NCBI RefSeq assembly: GCF_002993025.1
Contig: NZ_NXGI01000005.1
Span: 1 to 64,000 of the forward strand
DNA from: Arcobacter cryaerophilus gv. crypticus
GTDB lineage: Bacteria; Campylobacterota; Campylobacteria; Campylobacterales; Arcobacteraceae
Length of the DNA stretch: 64,000 nt
Direction of reading: 5' to 3'
The stretch's first letter is position 1, and every line of letters starts with the position of its first letter. Positions 8,924 through 17,367 of this stretch are shown here, in pieces. The notes beneath the pieces were generated by a model that searched no databases, was not told the origin of the DNA, and was given only the letters and a program-made list of their open reading frames with translations. The translations under genes were made by a program, and so were the position numbers.

Positions 8924-11446
8924 ATGAGTCAAACAGTAAAATTAGATATACCTGAGTTTTTAAATATAGGTATTGCTTGTACATCAGCTTGGGTTGGTAC
9001 AGCAAAAGAGAACAATGTTGCTATGATTATTGAAGATGATAAACTAGGAACTGATCAAGTTACATACAAAGAGTTAGCTATAAAATCAGATCAAGTTTCA
9101 AACTTTCTTACTCAAGAAATAGGTTTAAAACCACGAGATAGAGTATTGGTTTGTCTTAAAAATTCACTTGCATATCCAATATCTTTTTTTGGAGTAATGA
9201 AAGGTGGAATGATTGCAGTTCCTACTTCTACACTTTTAAGTGGTAGTGAGGTTAAATATCTTGCAGAAGATTCTCAAGCAAAAGCTATAGTATTATCAGC
9301 TTCTATGTATGAAAATTTGGTTCCATATTTATTAAATCTTGATAACTTAAGAACTATAATAATTGCTGGAGTTGATAGCACTGAAGGTCTTAAAAAACCA
9401 GAAGGTATTGAAATATTTGCTCTAAATCAAATATTTAATAATACAAGCAAAACACCAAATCACTATAATTCAAAATCAGGTGAACCTGCATATTTAGTAT
9501 ATACATCTGGGACAACTGGTTATCCAAAAGGTGTTTTACACTCTCATAGATCACTAATAGGAAGAAAACCAGCAACAGATTTTTGGTTTGATTTTAAAGA
9601 AAACGATAGAATTATGCATTCGGGGAAATTTAACTGGACTTATGTTTTAGGTTCAGCACTTATGGATCCACTTTATAATGGTCATACAGTTATTGCTTAT
9701 GAAGGTGCAAATGATGCATCAACTTGGATTAATTTAATAAAAAAACATGAATGTACAATATTTATTGGAGTTCCAACAATCTATAGACAAATTATTCAAA
9801 AAACAGATTTTAAACTTGATGATTGTCCAAGTTTAAGATATTGTATGAGTGCTGGAGAGCATTTAAGTGACGAAATGCTTGGACTTTGGAGAGATAGATT
9901 TAAACAAGATATTTATGAAGCTATTGGTATGAGTGAGTGTTCATACTATATTTCTCACTCAAAAAATAATCCTATAAGACCAGGAAGTGCAGGTTTTCCA
10001 CAACCAGGACATATTGTAAAACTTTTAGACCCTGAAACTTTAGAAGAAGTTGGAGTTGAAGAAGAGGGAATGATTTGTATAGGTGAAGATGATCCAGGAT
10101 TATTTTTAGAGTATTGGCAACTTGAAGAAGAGACTTTAAAATCAAGACATGATGGATACTTCTTTACAGGTGATTATGCAAGAAAAGATAAAGATGGGTA
10201 TATTTGGTTTATTGGTAGAAAAGATGATATTATCAATACTTTTGGATTTAGAGTAAGTCCACATGAGATTGAAAGAGTTGTAAAAACTCACGCAGATGTA
10301 GCTGATTGTGTTGCTTTTGGTCTTGATATTGAAAAAGAGAAAACTATTGTTGCTATTGCTGTTGTTGGACATTCAACTTTGAGTAAAGAAAAAGAACAAG
10401 AAATTTTAAAATTTGCTCAAAATAATCTTGCAAAATATAAAGCTCCTAAAGAGATTTTTGCTCTAAGTGATTATCCAAGAACAAAAAATGGAAAAGTTCT
10501 TAGAAAACAACTTGTAAAAGATTTACACGAACAATATTTTGCAATAACAAAAGGTGAAGAGATAGTTGAGTATAAAGCTAGAAGATCAATGTTATTAGTT
10601 CCTGCTTACAATGAACACAATGTAGAAAAAGCTAGAACTGTTTTAGCTGATACTGTTATTTTTGATTTGGAAGCTATATTAGAAGACCAAAGAGAGCTAG
10701 CAAGAGAGACTTTAAAAGAGGTTTATAAAAAAGGTGGAGCTAAATTTGGTGAGAGTGAAAGAGTTTTAAGAGTAAATAATCTAGGAAGTGAAGATCTTAA
10801 AAAAGATTTAGAACTAGTTCGTGAGATTGAGCTTGATGCATTATTATTCTCTAAAATTGATACAAAAGAGGATGTTTTAGAAGCTGTTAAATTAATTGAA
10901 GAGGTAAATCCAAATTTAACTCTTATGATTATGATTGAAACGCCTATATCTGTTTTAAATATTCAAGAAATTTGTGCAGCTAGTCCAAAAGTTGAAGTCG
11001 TTGTTGTTGGTTCAAATAAACTTGCAAATAGACTTCAAATTGATATAAAAAGAGGTTCAAAAGCTATTGTTACATACTTAGCTCATATTGCACTTGCAGC
11101 AAAAGCTTATGGAAAAACAGTAATAGATGGTCCACACTTTGATGTAAAAGATGAGTTTGCTTGTGAAGATTCTACAAAAGATGCATTCAATCTTGGATTT
11201 GATGGAAAATCTCTTGTACATCCAATACAAATTGAGTATATAAATGATATATTCACTCCAAAACAAAGTGAAGTTGAAGATTATGAAGTGATGATTAGCA
11301 AATATGAAGAGGCTAACAAGCAAGGTAAAGAGGTAATTTTACACAACAATAGACTAGTTGATTCTTCAAGAATTGCATGGGCTAGAAAGATGATTAAGTT
11401 GTACGAAACTTATAAAGCTTTAGGTCAAAATCTATTTGGAAAATAA
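8924..11446 (+). CDS. Acyl-CoA synthetase fused to a CitE-type lyase domain
   Basis: An 840-residue two-domain protein. Residues 1-535 are an AMP-forming acyl-CoA synthetase: P-loop YTSGTTGYPKG (193-203), FTGDYAR (414-420) and the catalytic lysine of the C-terminal cap, Lys524 in NGKVLRK. Residues about 553-835 are a CitE/HpcH-type barrel beginning RSMLLVPA, with RVNN (616-619), Glu in IETP (671-674) and GFDGKSLVHP (758-767). The lyase half departs from the family at two sites: DLEDxV reads DLEAIL (581-586), and the second metal Asp of GxxDL reads GSNKL (696-700). The synthetase half is complete, so acid activation to a CoA ester is likely. The lyase half may be altered or non-catalytic. AGGAG precedes the start. 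Confidence 0.85.
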   Translation: MSQTVKLDIPEFLNIGIACTSAWVGTAKENNVAMIIEDDKLGTDQVTYKELAIKSDQVSNFLTQEIGLKPRDRVLVCLKNSLAYPISFFGVMKGGMIAVPTSTLLSGSEVKYLAEDSQAKAIVLSASMYENLVPYLLNLDNLRTIIIAGVDSTEGLKKPEGIEIFALNQIFNNTSKTPNHYNSKSGEPAYLVYTSGTTGYPKGVLHSHRSLIGRKPATDFWFDFKENDRIMHSGKFNWTYVLGSALMDPLYNGHTVIAYEGANDASTWINLIKKHECTIFIGVPTIYRQIIQKTDFKLDDCPSLRYCMSAGEHLSDEMLGLWRDRFKQDIYEAIGMSECSYYISHSKNNPIRPGSAGFPQPGHIVKLLDPETLEEVGVEEEGMICIGEDDPGLFLEYWQLEEETLKSRHDGYFFTGDYARKDKDGYIWFIGRKDDIINTFGFRVSPHEIERVVKTHADVADCVAFGLDIEKEKTIVAIAVVGHSTLSKEKEQEILKFAQNNLAKYKAPKEIFALSDYPRTKNGKVLRKQLVKDLHEQYFAITKGEEIVEYKARRSMLLVPAYNEHNVEKARTVLADTVIFDLEAILEDQRELARETLKEVYKKGGAKFGESERVLRVNNLGSEDLKKDLELVREIELDALLFSKIDTKEDVLEAVKLIEEVNPNLTLMIMIETPISVLNIQEICAASPKVEVVVVGSNKLANRLQIDIKRGSKAIVTYLAHIALAAKAYGKTVIDGPHFDVKDEFACEDSTKDAFNLGFDGKSLVHPIQIEYINDIFTPKQSEVEDYEVMISKYEEANKQGKEVILHNNRLVDSSRIAWARKMIKLYETYKALGQNLFGK

Positions 11447-11455
11447 GGAGAAAAA

Positions 11456-12526
11456 TTGTCAAAAATTAGCAATAAAATAAACTTTGGTAACTATTTTGAA
11501 GATTTTAGTATTGGTCAAAAAATAGTTCATCCACTTCCTAGAACTATAAGTGAGGGTGATGTATCTTTATACATCGCTTTTACAGGTTCTAGATTTTCTT
11601 TGCACTCAAGTGATGTTGTAGCAAAAGAGATGGGATATGACAAAAGACCGATTGATGATATTTTAATGTTTCATTTAACATTTGGAAAATCTGTTCAAGA
11701 TATATCTTTAAATGCTATTGCAAATTTAGGATATGCTGAAATATCTTTTCCAAATCCAGTTTTTATAGGTGATACTGTATCAATGACTTCAAAAGTTATT
11801 GGATTAAAAGAGAACTCAAATGGAAAAAGTGGAGTTGTGTATGTTCACTCTATTGGAGTAAATCAAAATGGAAATGAAGTTTTAAATTTCAAAAGATGGG
11901 TAATGGTTCATAAAAAAGACCATAACACAACAAGTGGAATAAATGAAGTTCCAACTTTCGCTAGTGCAACTCCAATTTTAGATACTATTAGTATTCCAAC
12001 AATTAAATGTGTTGATACAAACTCTAGTGGTGGAGAGTATTTCTTTGAAGATTATGAAGTTGGTGAAAGACTTAATCATCCTGAAGGAATTACAATAGAT
12101 AATAGTGACCATACACTTGCAACAAAGTTATATCAAAATAATGCAAAAGTTCATTTCAACGACCATATGATGAAATCTACTCCAATGCAACAAAGACTTA
12201 TGTATGGTGGAATTATAATATCAATGGCAAGAGCAATCTCATTTAATGGGCTACAAAATGCCCAATGGGTATATGCAATAAATAGTGGAAACCACTGTAA
12301 TCCAACTTATGCAACAGATACAATCTATGCTTATAGTGAAATTTTGGAAAAAATTGATCATAAAAGAGAGGATATTGGACTTTTAAGAGTTAGAACTGTT
12401 GCTCTTAAAAATCAAAATCCAAAAGAGATTGAAAATGCAAAAGGTGAAGATGGAAAATATCTTCCAAATGTAGTTTTAGATTTAGATTACACAGTTGTAA
12501 TCCCGAAAAAAGTTACTAAGAAATAG
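11456..12526 (+). CDS. Tandem MaoC hydratase, mesaconyl-CoA hydratase-like
   Basis: A 356-residue protein made of two MaoC hot-dog domains (about 10-155 and 195-350), each opening with an FEDFSIGQ/FEDYEVGE motif. This size and duplication match the mesaconyl-CoA hydratase (beta-methylmalyl-CoA dehydratase) group better than single-domain enoyl-CoA hydratases. Known reaction of that group: reversible hydration of mesaconyl-C1-CoA to beta-methylmalyl-CoA. The start is TTG at 11456, chosen because AAGGAG lies 5 bases upstream. It follows the synthetase-lyase fusion by 9 bases, so both are co-transcribed. Itaconyl-CoA hydratase is a related alternative. Confidence 0.78.
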   Translation: MSKISNKINFGNYFEDFSIGQKIVHPLPRTISEGDVSLYIAFTGSRFSLHSSDVVAKEMGYDKRPIDDILMFHLTFGKSVQDISLNAIANLGYAEISFPNPVFIGDTVSMTSKVIGLKENSNGKSGVVYVHSIGVNQNGNEVLNFKRWVMVHKKDHNTTSGINEVPTFASATPILDTISIPTIKCVDTNSSGGEYFFEDYEVGERLNHPEGITIDNSDHTLATKLYQNNAKVHFNDHMMKSTPMQQRLMYGGIIISMARAISFNGLQNAQWVYAINSGNHCNPTYATDTIYAYSEILEKIDHKREDIGLLRVRTVALKNQNPKEIENAKGEDGKYLPNVVLDLDYTVVIPKKVTKK

Positions 12527-12539
12527 GTTAATGAGAAAA

Positions 12540-12661
12540 GAAGCGACTCGTCGCTTCCTTTAGGATTTTGCTACTTTTAGCAATTTTTTATAAATTGCGT
12601 TAAAAAGTAGTCATTCAATGTAAGGTTCCCTTAAAATTTTTGGGAACCAAATTTTAAGGAG
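12540..12661 (+). promoter_or_regulatory. Structured leader with alternative hairpins over the ribosome-binding site of the second lyase
   Basis: The 141-base gap holds three hairpins. H1: arms 12540-12546/12551-12557. H2: a long stem, 12571-12578 with 12603-12610 and 12580-12586 with 12592-12598. H3: arms GGTTCCC (12624-12630) and GGGAACC (12642-12648). A competing pairing exists: CCTTAAAATTT (12629-12639) is the exact complement of AAATTTTAAGG (12649-12659), which contains the Shine-Dalgarno core of the next gene (AAGGAG, 12656-12661). H3 and this pairing share bases, so only one can form. That is the layout of a translational switch. It matches no riboswitch class that I recognise. Confidence 0.6.
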
Positions 12662-12667
12662 AATATT

Positions 12668-13651
12668 ATGACACACCCAAAAGAAGCTTTATTTGAATCT
12701 GGTAAATCTTTACCAATTATTCCAACTTGTGAACACTTTGCAGGAAGCGAAAAGCTAATCCTAAAAGGTTTTGAAATGCAAAAAAAACTAGGACCTGTTT
12801 TTGATATTACTTGTGATTGTGAAGATGGTGCTGAAACTGGAAAAGAAGTTGAGCATGCTAATATGATAGTAAGAGTTGTAAACTCTGCTGAAAACCCATA
12901 TAAAATGGCTGGAACAAGAATTCACGACCACTCACATCCTGATTGGAGACAAGATGTTGATATTCTTGTATCTGGTGCTGGAGAAAATTTAGCATACATA
13001 ACACTTCCTAAATCAACTTGTTATGAAGATGCAAAGACTCAAATTGAGTATATTCAAGCTGTTGCAAAAAAAGCTGGAATTAAAAGAGAGATTCCAATTC
13101 ACGTACTTATAGAGACTCACGGTGCATTACAAGATGTTGAAAAAATTGCAACTTTACCTTGGTTACAAGTACTTGATTTTGGTTTAATGGACTTTGTAAG
13201 TGGATATCAAGGAGCAATTCCAGCAATAAATATGAGAAGCCCAGGTCAATTTGAGCATAGACTTATTGGTGCGGCAAAAGCAAGAGTTGCACAAGCTGCT
13301 ATTCAAAACTGCGTAATTCCTTGTCACAATGTAACTTTAGATTTAAAAAATCCATACCAAACATTTAAAGATGCTGAAAGAGCAAGAAATGAGTTTGGAT
13401 TTATGAGAATGTGGTCAATTTACCCAACACAAGTTCAAGCTATTGTTGATGCTATGAAACCTGATTTTACAGAGCTTGAAGCTGCTCAAAATATTTTAAT
13501 TAAAGCACAAGATGCTGAGTGGGGACCAATTCAATATGATGGTGAGTTACACGATAGAGCAACTTACAGATACTTCTGGGAATTAGTTCAAAGAGCTAAA
13601 TATTCTGGTGTTAAACTACAAGATGAAGCAGAAAAAAGATTTTTTGCCTAA
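12668..13651 (+). CDS. CitE-type lyase, malyl-CoA/beta-methylmalyl-CoA lyase-like
   Basis: A 327-residue CitE-superfamily barrel of a type unlike the first lyase of the island: DCEDG (50-54), Glu149 in LIETHG and Asp175 in LMDF supply the metal ligands, and the C-terminal SIYPTQVQAI segment corresponds to the family IHPxQ loop. Both metal ligands are present, so it should be active. By context the likely reaction is beta-methylmalyl-CoA to glyoxylate plus propionyl-CoA, and/or malyl-CoA to acetyl-CoA plus glyoxylate; citramalyl-CoA lyase is also possible. It sits after a structured leader that can hide its AAGGAG site, and is followed by a strong terminator. Confidence 0.75.
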   Translation: MTHPKEALFESGKSLPIIPTCEHFAGSEKLILKGFEMQKKLGPVFDITCDCEDGAETGKEVEHANMIVRVVNSAENPYKMAGTRIHDHSHPDWRQDVDILVSGAGENLAYITLPKSTCYEDAKTQIEYIQAVAKKAGIKREIPIHVLIETHGALQDVEKIATLPWLQVLDFGLMDFVSGYQGAIPAINMRSPGQFEHRLIGAAKARVAQAAIQNCVIPCHNVTLDLKNPYQTFKDAERARNEFGFMRMWSIYPTQVQAIVDAMKPDFTELEAAQNILIKAQDAEWGPIQYDGELHDRATYRYFWELVQRAKYSGVKLQDEAEKRFFA

Positions 13652-13665
13652 TTTTTTGATGATTT

Positions 13666-13700
13666 AAAAAGCTACTCTTTTTTAAGGGTAGCTTTTTTTT
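13666..13700 (+). terminator. Rho-independent terminator of the lyase island
   Basis: A stem of about 14 pairs, with arms beginning AAAAAGCTAC (13666-13675) and ending GTAGCTTTTT (13688-13697), has a short T loop and a run of eight T residues. It ends the transcript after the second lyase. Confidence 0.9.
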
Positions 13701-13815
13701 AATTCATAAATTTTTAATATTTTAAAAAATTTCATATAAAATCTGTTTTGTAAAAGCCAATTTTATATGGTGCATTGATATAATTAAAAGATTTAAACCA
13801 AAAAAGGAAAAATTA

Positions 13816-15315
13816 ATGAGTAAAAAAATTACAGAACAAGATATTATAGATTCAGTTGCCTCAGCATGTCAATTTATATCTTTTTATCATCCAGAGGATT
13901 TTGTAAAAGGTATGGTTGAAGCTTATGAAAATGAAAAAAGTGATGCAGCAAAAAATGCAATTGGACAAATTTTAATTAACTCTAAAATGTGTGCTTTAGG
14001 ACATAGACCTCTTTGTCAAGATACAGGAAGTGTTAATATTTTTGTAAAAGTTGGATTAAAAGCAAACCTAGATATTACAAAAAATTTAGAAGATTTATTA
14101 AATGAAGGTGTAGCAAAAGGTTATACAGACCCTGATAATACTTTAAGATACTCAGTTGTAGCTGATCCTGCTGGAAAAAGAACAAATACAAAAAACAACA
14201 CTCCAGCTGTTATTCATGTAAGTGTTGATAACTCTGATAAACTTGATATCACAGTTGCAGCAAAAGGTGGAGGAAGTGAAAATAAATCTAAATTTGCTGT
14301 TTTAAATCCAAGTGATAGTATTTATGATTGGGTTATGTCAAATGTAAAAGATATGGGTGCTGGATGGTGTCCTCCTGGAATTTTAGGAATTGGAATTGGT
14401 GGAAATCCTGAAAAATCAATGCTACTTGCAAAAGAGTCTTTAATGGGACACGTTGATATTCATGAACTAAAAGCAAGAGGTGCTCAAACTCCACTTGAAG
14501 AGTTAAGACTTAAACTTTATGAAGATATAAATAAATTAGGAATTGGAGCTCAAGGTTTAGGAGGTTTAACAACTGTTTTAGATGTTAAAATCTTAGATTA
14601 TCCATGTCATGCTGCATCACTTCCTGTTGCTATGATTCCAAACTGTGCAGCAACTAGACATATTCACTTTGAATTAGATGGAAATGGTCCTGCTGAATTT
14701 AAAAAACCTGACTTAGACCTTTGGCCAGATATTGAACTTCCAATGGATACAATTAAAAGAGTAAATATTGAAGATTTAACAAAAGAGAATTTATCTCAAT
14801 TTAAATCTGGTGATACACTTTTATTATCTGGAAAAATTTTAACAGCACGAGATGCTGCTCATAAAAAAATAGTAGAATACAAAAATGCTGGAAAACCTCT
14901 TCCAAATGGTGTTGATTTAAAAGATAAGTTTATATACTACGTTGGACCAGTTGATCCTGTAAAAGGCGAAGTTGTAGGACCTGCAGGACCAACAACATCT
15001 ACAAGAATGGATAAATTTACAAAAGATATGATGGAAATTGGAATTATGGGAATGATTGGAAAAGGTGAAAGAAAACAACCAACAATCGATTTAATAAAAG
15101 AGTACAAATCTATCTATTTAATTGCAACGGGAGGAGCTGCTTATTTAATTGCTCAATCAATTAAGGGTGCAAAAACTTTAGCATTTGAAGAGCTTGGAAT
15201 GGAAGCTATTTATGAGTTTGAAGTAAAAGATATGCCTGTAACTGTTGCTGTTGATACAGAAGGGAACTCTATTCATACAACAGGACCTGCTAAATGGAGA
15301 ACTATTAATAAGTAA
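13816..15315 (+). CDS. Class I (iron-sulfur) fumarase / mesaconase-like hydro-lyase
   Basis: A 499-residue class I fumarase with alpha and beta parts in one chain. Three cysteines fit the [4Fe-4S] ligands: Cys67 in LCQDTG, Cys185 in GWCPPG and Cys277 in PNCAATRH. The C-terminal part carries the beta-type GPAGPTTSTRMDKF region. Known reactions of the family: fumarate/malate, and in some members mesaconate/(S)-citramalate. Its place directly after the methylmalyl-CoA-type genes makes mesaconase activity attractive, but ordinary fumarase is equally consistent with sequence alone. It has its own transcription unit, with terminators on both sides and AAAAGGAAAAA before the ATG. Confidence 0.82.
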   Translation: MSKKITEQDIIDSVASACQFISFYHPEDFVKGMVEAYENEKSDAAKNAIGQILINSKMCALGHRPLCQDTGSVNIFVKVGLKANLDITKNLEDLLNEGVAKGYTDPDNTLRYSVVADPAGKRTNTKNNTPAVIHVSVDNSDKLDITVAAKGGGSENKSKFAVLNPSDSIYDWVMSNVKDMGAGWCPPGILGIGIGGNPEKSMLLAKESLMGHVDIHELKARGAQTPLEELRLKLYEDINKLGIGAQGLGGLTTVLDVKILDYPCHAASLPVAMIPNCAATRHIHFELDGNGPAEFKKPDLDLWPDIELPMDTIKRVNIEDLTKENLSQFKSGDTLLLSGKILTARDAAHKKIVEYKNAGKPLPNGVDLKDKFIYYVGPVDPVKGEVVGPAGPTTSTRMDKFTKDMMEIGIMGMIGKGERKQPTIDLIKEYKSIYLIATGGAAYLIAQSIKGAKTLAFEELGMEAIYEFEVKDMPVTVAVDTEGNSIHTTGPAKWRTINK

Positions 15316-15324
15316 TCCTTATTA

Positions 15325-15358
15325 TACAAAGAGCCAAAAACAATATAGGCTCTTTGTA
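15325..15358 (+). terminator. Terminator after the class I fumarase
   Basis: An 11-pair perfect stem (15325-15335 with 15348-15358, TACAAAGAGCC and its complement) has a 12-base loop. The U-run is poor, so read-through is possible. Confidence 0.6.
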
Positions 15359-15469
15359 AATATCTATCTTAAATTACTCTTAAATTAACAAATTATATTT
15401 CATTTTTGACTTTTAAACCAATTTTTTTCGATAACATTGCAGTTCAAAATATGTTAGGATTTTATAATT

Positions 15470-16306
15470 ATGAATTTAATAGAAGATTTAAAAAATTATT
15501 TAGGTTTTGCAGTTGCTGGAAACTTTGCAAATCACTTAGGAGAAGCTGGAGAAGCTGATGAGTTTTCTGTAATTGAAACAAAAGAGAAAGATGCACCAAA
15601 AGGGATGTTTCCTTTTTATATAAAAGGTCATGATAGTTTTTTAGGAACTTATCCTATTTGTGATGAAGTTATATTAACTCATGGAAGAGAAGAAGACAAA
15701 CTTCAAGTTGAAGCAGAAGTTGCACTTATTTGTGATTTTGTATATGAAGATGAAAAAGTAATAGATATTGTTCCAAAATATTTTACAGCATTTAATGATT
15801 GCTCTATTCGTATTCAAGATGGAAATAAACTAAGCACTAAAAAAAACTGGGGAGCTAAAACAAAAGGTATTTCTCAAGATATTATTCCTATAGATGATTT
15901 TAGTGAAAAAGGAATTTTAGGAAAATATCATATCTCTTCATTTATAAAAAGAGATGGTATTGTTTGCGATTATGGAACAACAAGTGCTGTTAAATCATAT
16001 AGTTATTTTTTTGAAAAGCTAAAAGATTGGATGATTGATATTTTAAATTGTCAAGAAGATTGTGGACCACTTGAAGAGTTAGGACAGTTTTTAAAATATG
16101 CTCACAATTCAAAAGGTATTTTAATAGCAGCAGGTGCAACAGCATATACAGATTTTGGAAAGAAAAACTTCTTAAAAAAAGGTGATGAAATTTTTGTATA
16201 TGTTTACAATGCTCACGCTCATAGTTTTCAAGATATTATGAATGATATGTGTGGAATGGATATATATTTAGGACAATGTTCAAAGCTACACCAAATTGTA
16301 AAATAG
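15470..16306 (+). CDS. DUF5718 / fumarylacetoacetase-like protein
   Basis: A 278-residue protein that I recognise as the DUF5718 type. Its layout resembles the fumarylacetoacetate hydrolase fold: a GNFANHLGEAGE segment near residue 18, an acidic VEAEVAL strand near 82-88 and a Lys-rich loop near 125-135 where FAH enzymes place their metal and catalytic residues. FAH-fold enzymes hydrolyse, decarboxylate or hydrate small oxo-acids; no substrate is known to me for this branch. It follows the fumarase across a terminator-like hairpin and a 110-base gap, so it probably has its own promoter. A link to the C5-acid island is only suggested by position. Confidence 0.6.
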   Translation: MNLIEDLKNYLGFAVAGNFANHLGEAGEADEFSVIETKEKDAPKGMFPFYIKGHDSFLGTYPICDEVILTHGREEDKLQVEAEVALICDFVYEDEKVIDIVPKYFTAFNDCSIRIQDGNKLSTKKNWGAKTKGISQDIIPIDDFSEKGILGKYHISSFIKRDGIVCDYGTTSAVKSYSYFFEKLKDWMIDILNCQEDCGPLEELGQFLKYAHNSKGILIAAGATAYTDFGKKNFLKKGDEIFVYVYNAHAHSFQDIMNDMCGMDIYLGQCSKLHQIVK

Positions 16307-16326
16307 ATTTTATTCTAAATAATAAA

Positions 16327-16348
16327 TAGCAGATTTTAAAATCTGCTA
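16327..16348. terminator. Bidirectional terminator between DUF5718 and hemerythrin-PAS genes
   Basis: A perfect 22-base palindrome with arms TAGCAGATTTT and complement overlaps the stop codon of the minus-strand gene and separates two convergent genes. Confidence 0.6.
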
Positions 16349-17347
16349 CTCCCAATCTAAAAGTCGTTTCTCACCTTGTAATGCTCTTATATCTGTAACA
16401 TCTTGCGACATTTCTATAACACCTTTATAATTTTTTTGTTCATCTCTTACGGCAAAATATCTTATATGCACAAATTTTTCTTTAAATGTAATCCAAAAAT
16501 CAGCAATATCTTGACGCCCTGCTTTAAACTCTTCAAGAATTTTTAGAACCTGATCTACACTTTTTGGAGGGTGACAAAATTTAACCTCTCTTCCAATTAT
16601 TCCAGCACTTCTTGGAAAAACTCTATCATCCCCACGATTATAAAAAACTACTCTATCATTTTCATCTACATAAGTAATATCTACAGGTAAGAACTTAAAT
16701 ATAAAATTTACTTGTTCAGGTGTTAAATAACCTTCATCATAATGAGTTCGTCCCTCAAGAGAAAATGGCAATTCTCTTCTTTTCTTATCCATACTTGGGT
16801 GAATATACTCTGGCTCTACATCTTTTATATCTTTATTTAGAATCTCTGGAAATCTAGAAGGAGCAGTTGTAAACATCCAACCAATTTCGCTATCTCCTTC
16901 ATAAAACTCTTCCCAATCTTCCTCTTTTAATAGTTGCAAAGCATTTGGAAGAAGCCTATTTTCTTCTACATTTATTAAATGAACCAAATTGTTATATAAA
17001 TTTGTACATTTTTCTATTATTAAGTCAAAATCTTTTGCTTCAATACTAGCTCTTGCATCTTTTATTATTGCTCTAATATCATCATGAAAAGACCACATTC
17101 CTTGAGAAGGACCAGTCCAACCATATTTTTCAAGATAAGGGAAAAGCTGGTTCTCTTTTCTTGCAAAGTGCTTTTCTACTTCACAAATTTGATTAAAAAT
17201 ATTATAAAATTTTTGGTAATCTTTTTGTAGATCTGTATTGAAAAGTTCAGAAAATAGCTCTTTTATTAATATATTTTCTTCTAAATATACTCTTACTGGA
17301 TGACCTTTTTTAAATATTTCAATATTATTTGATAAATCACTTAACAT
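16346..17347 (-). CDS. Hemerythrin-like / DUF438 protein with C-terminal PAS domain
   Basis: A 333-residue cytosolic protein. Residues about 15-150 contain a hemerythrin HHE-type helical bundle (HPVR, EKHFARKEN, FHDD, INVEENRLLP) with His/Glu residues placed to bind a di-iron centre. Residues about 205-320 form a PAS domain (VDITYVDENDRVVFYN, then GREVKFCHPPKS). This pairing is the DUF438 family pattern. Likely role is sensing or scavenging O2 or NO, but no output domain such as a kinase or cyclase is fused, so the signal must be passed by contact. A perfect 21-base palindrome sits 21-41 bases before the start codon. The gene is divergent from the chemotaxis pair. Confidence 0.8.
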   Translation of the reverse strand: MLSDLSNNIEIFKKGHPVRVYLEENILIKELFSELFNTDLQKDYQKFYNIFNQICEVEKHFARKENQLFPYLEKYGWTGPSQGMWSFHDDIRAIIKDARASIEAKDFDLIIEKCTNLYNNLVHLINVEENRLLPNALQLLKEEDWEEFYEGDSEIGWMFTTAPSRFPEILNKDIKDVEPEYIHPSMDKKRRELPFSLEGRTHYDEGYLTPEQVNFIFKFLPVDITYVDENDRVVFYNRGDDRVFPRSAGIIGREVKFCHPPKSVDQVLKILEEFKAGRQDIADFWITFKEKFVHIRYFAVRDEQKNYKGVIEMSQDVTDIRALQGEKRLLDWE

Positions 17348-17367
17348 CTTAATTTCCTTTTATAAAT

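Noticed and set aside
12540-12560. Hairpin 1 as the terminator of the first island transcript
   Set aside because: The stem GAAGCGA/TCGCTTC is good but is followed by CTTTAGGATTTTG, not a U-run, so it fits a structured leader better.
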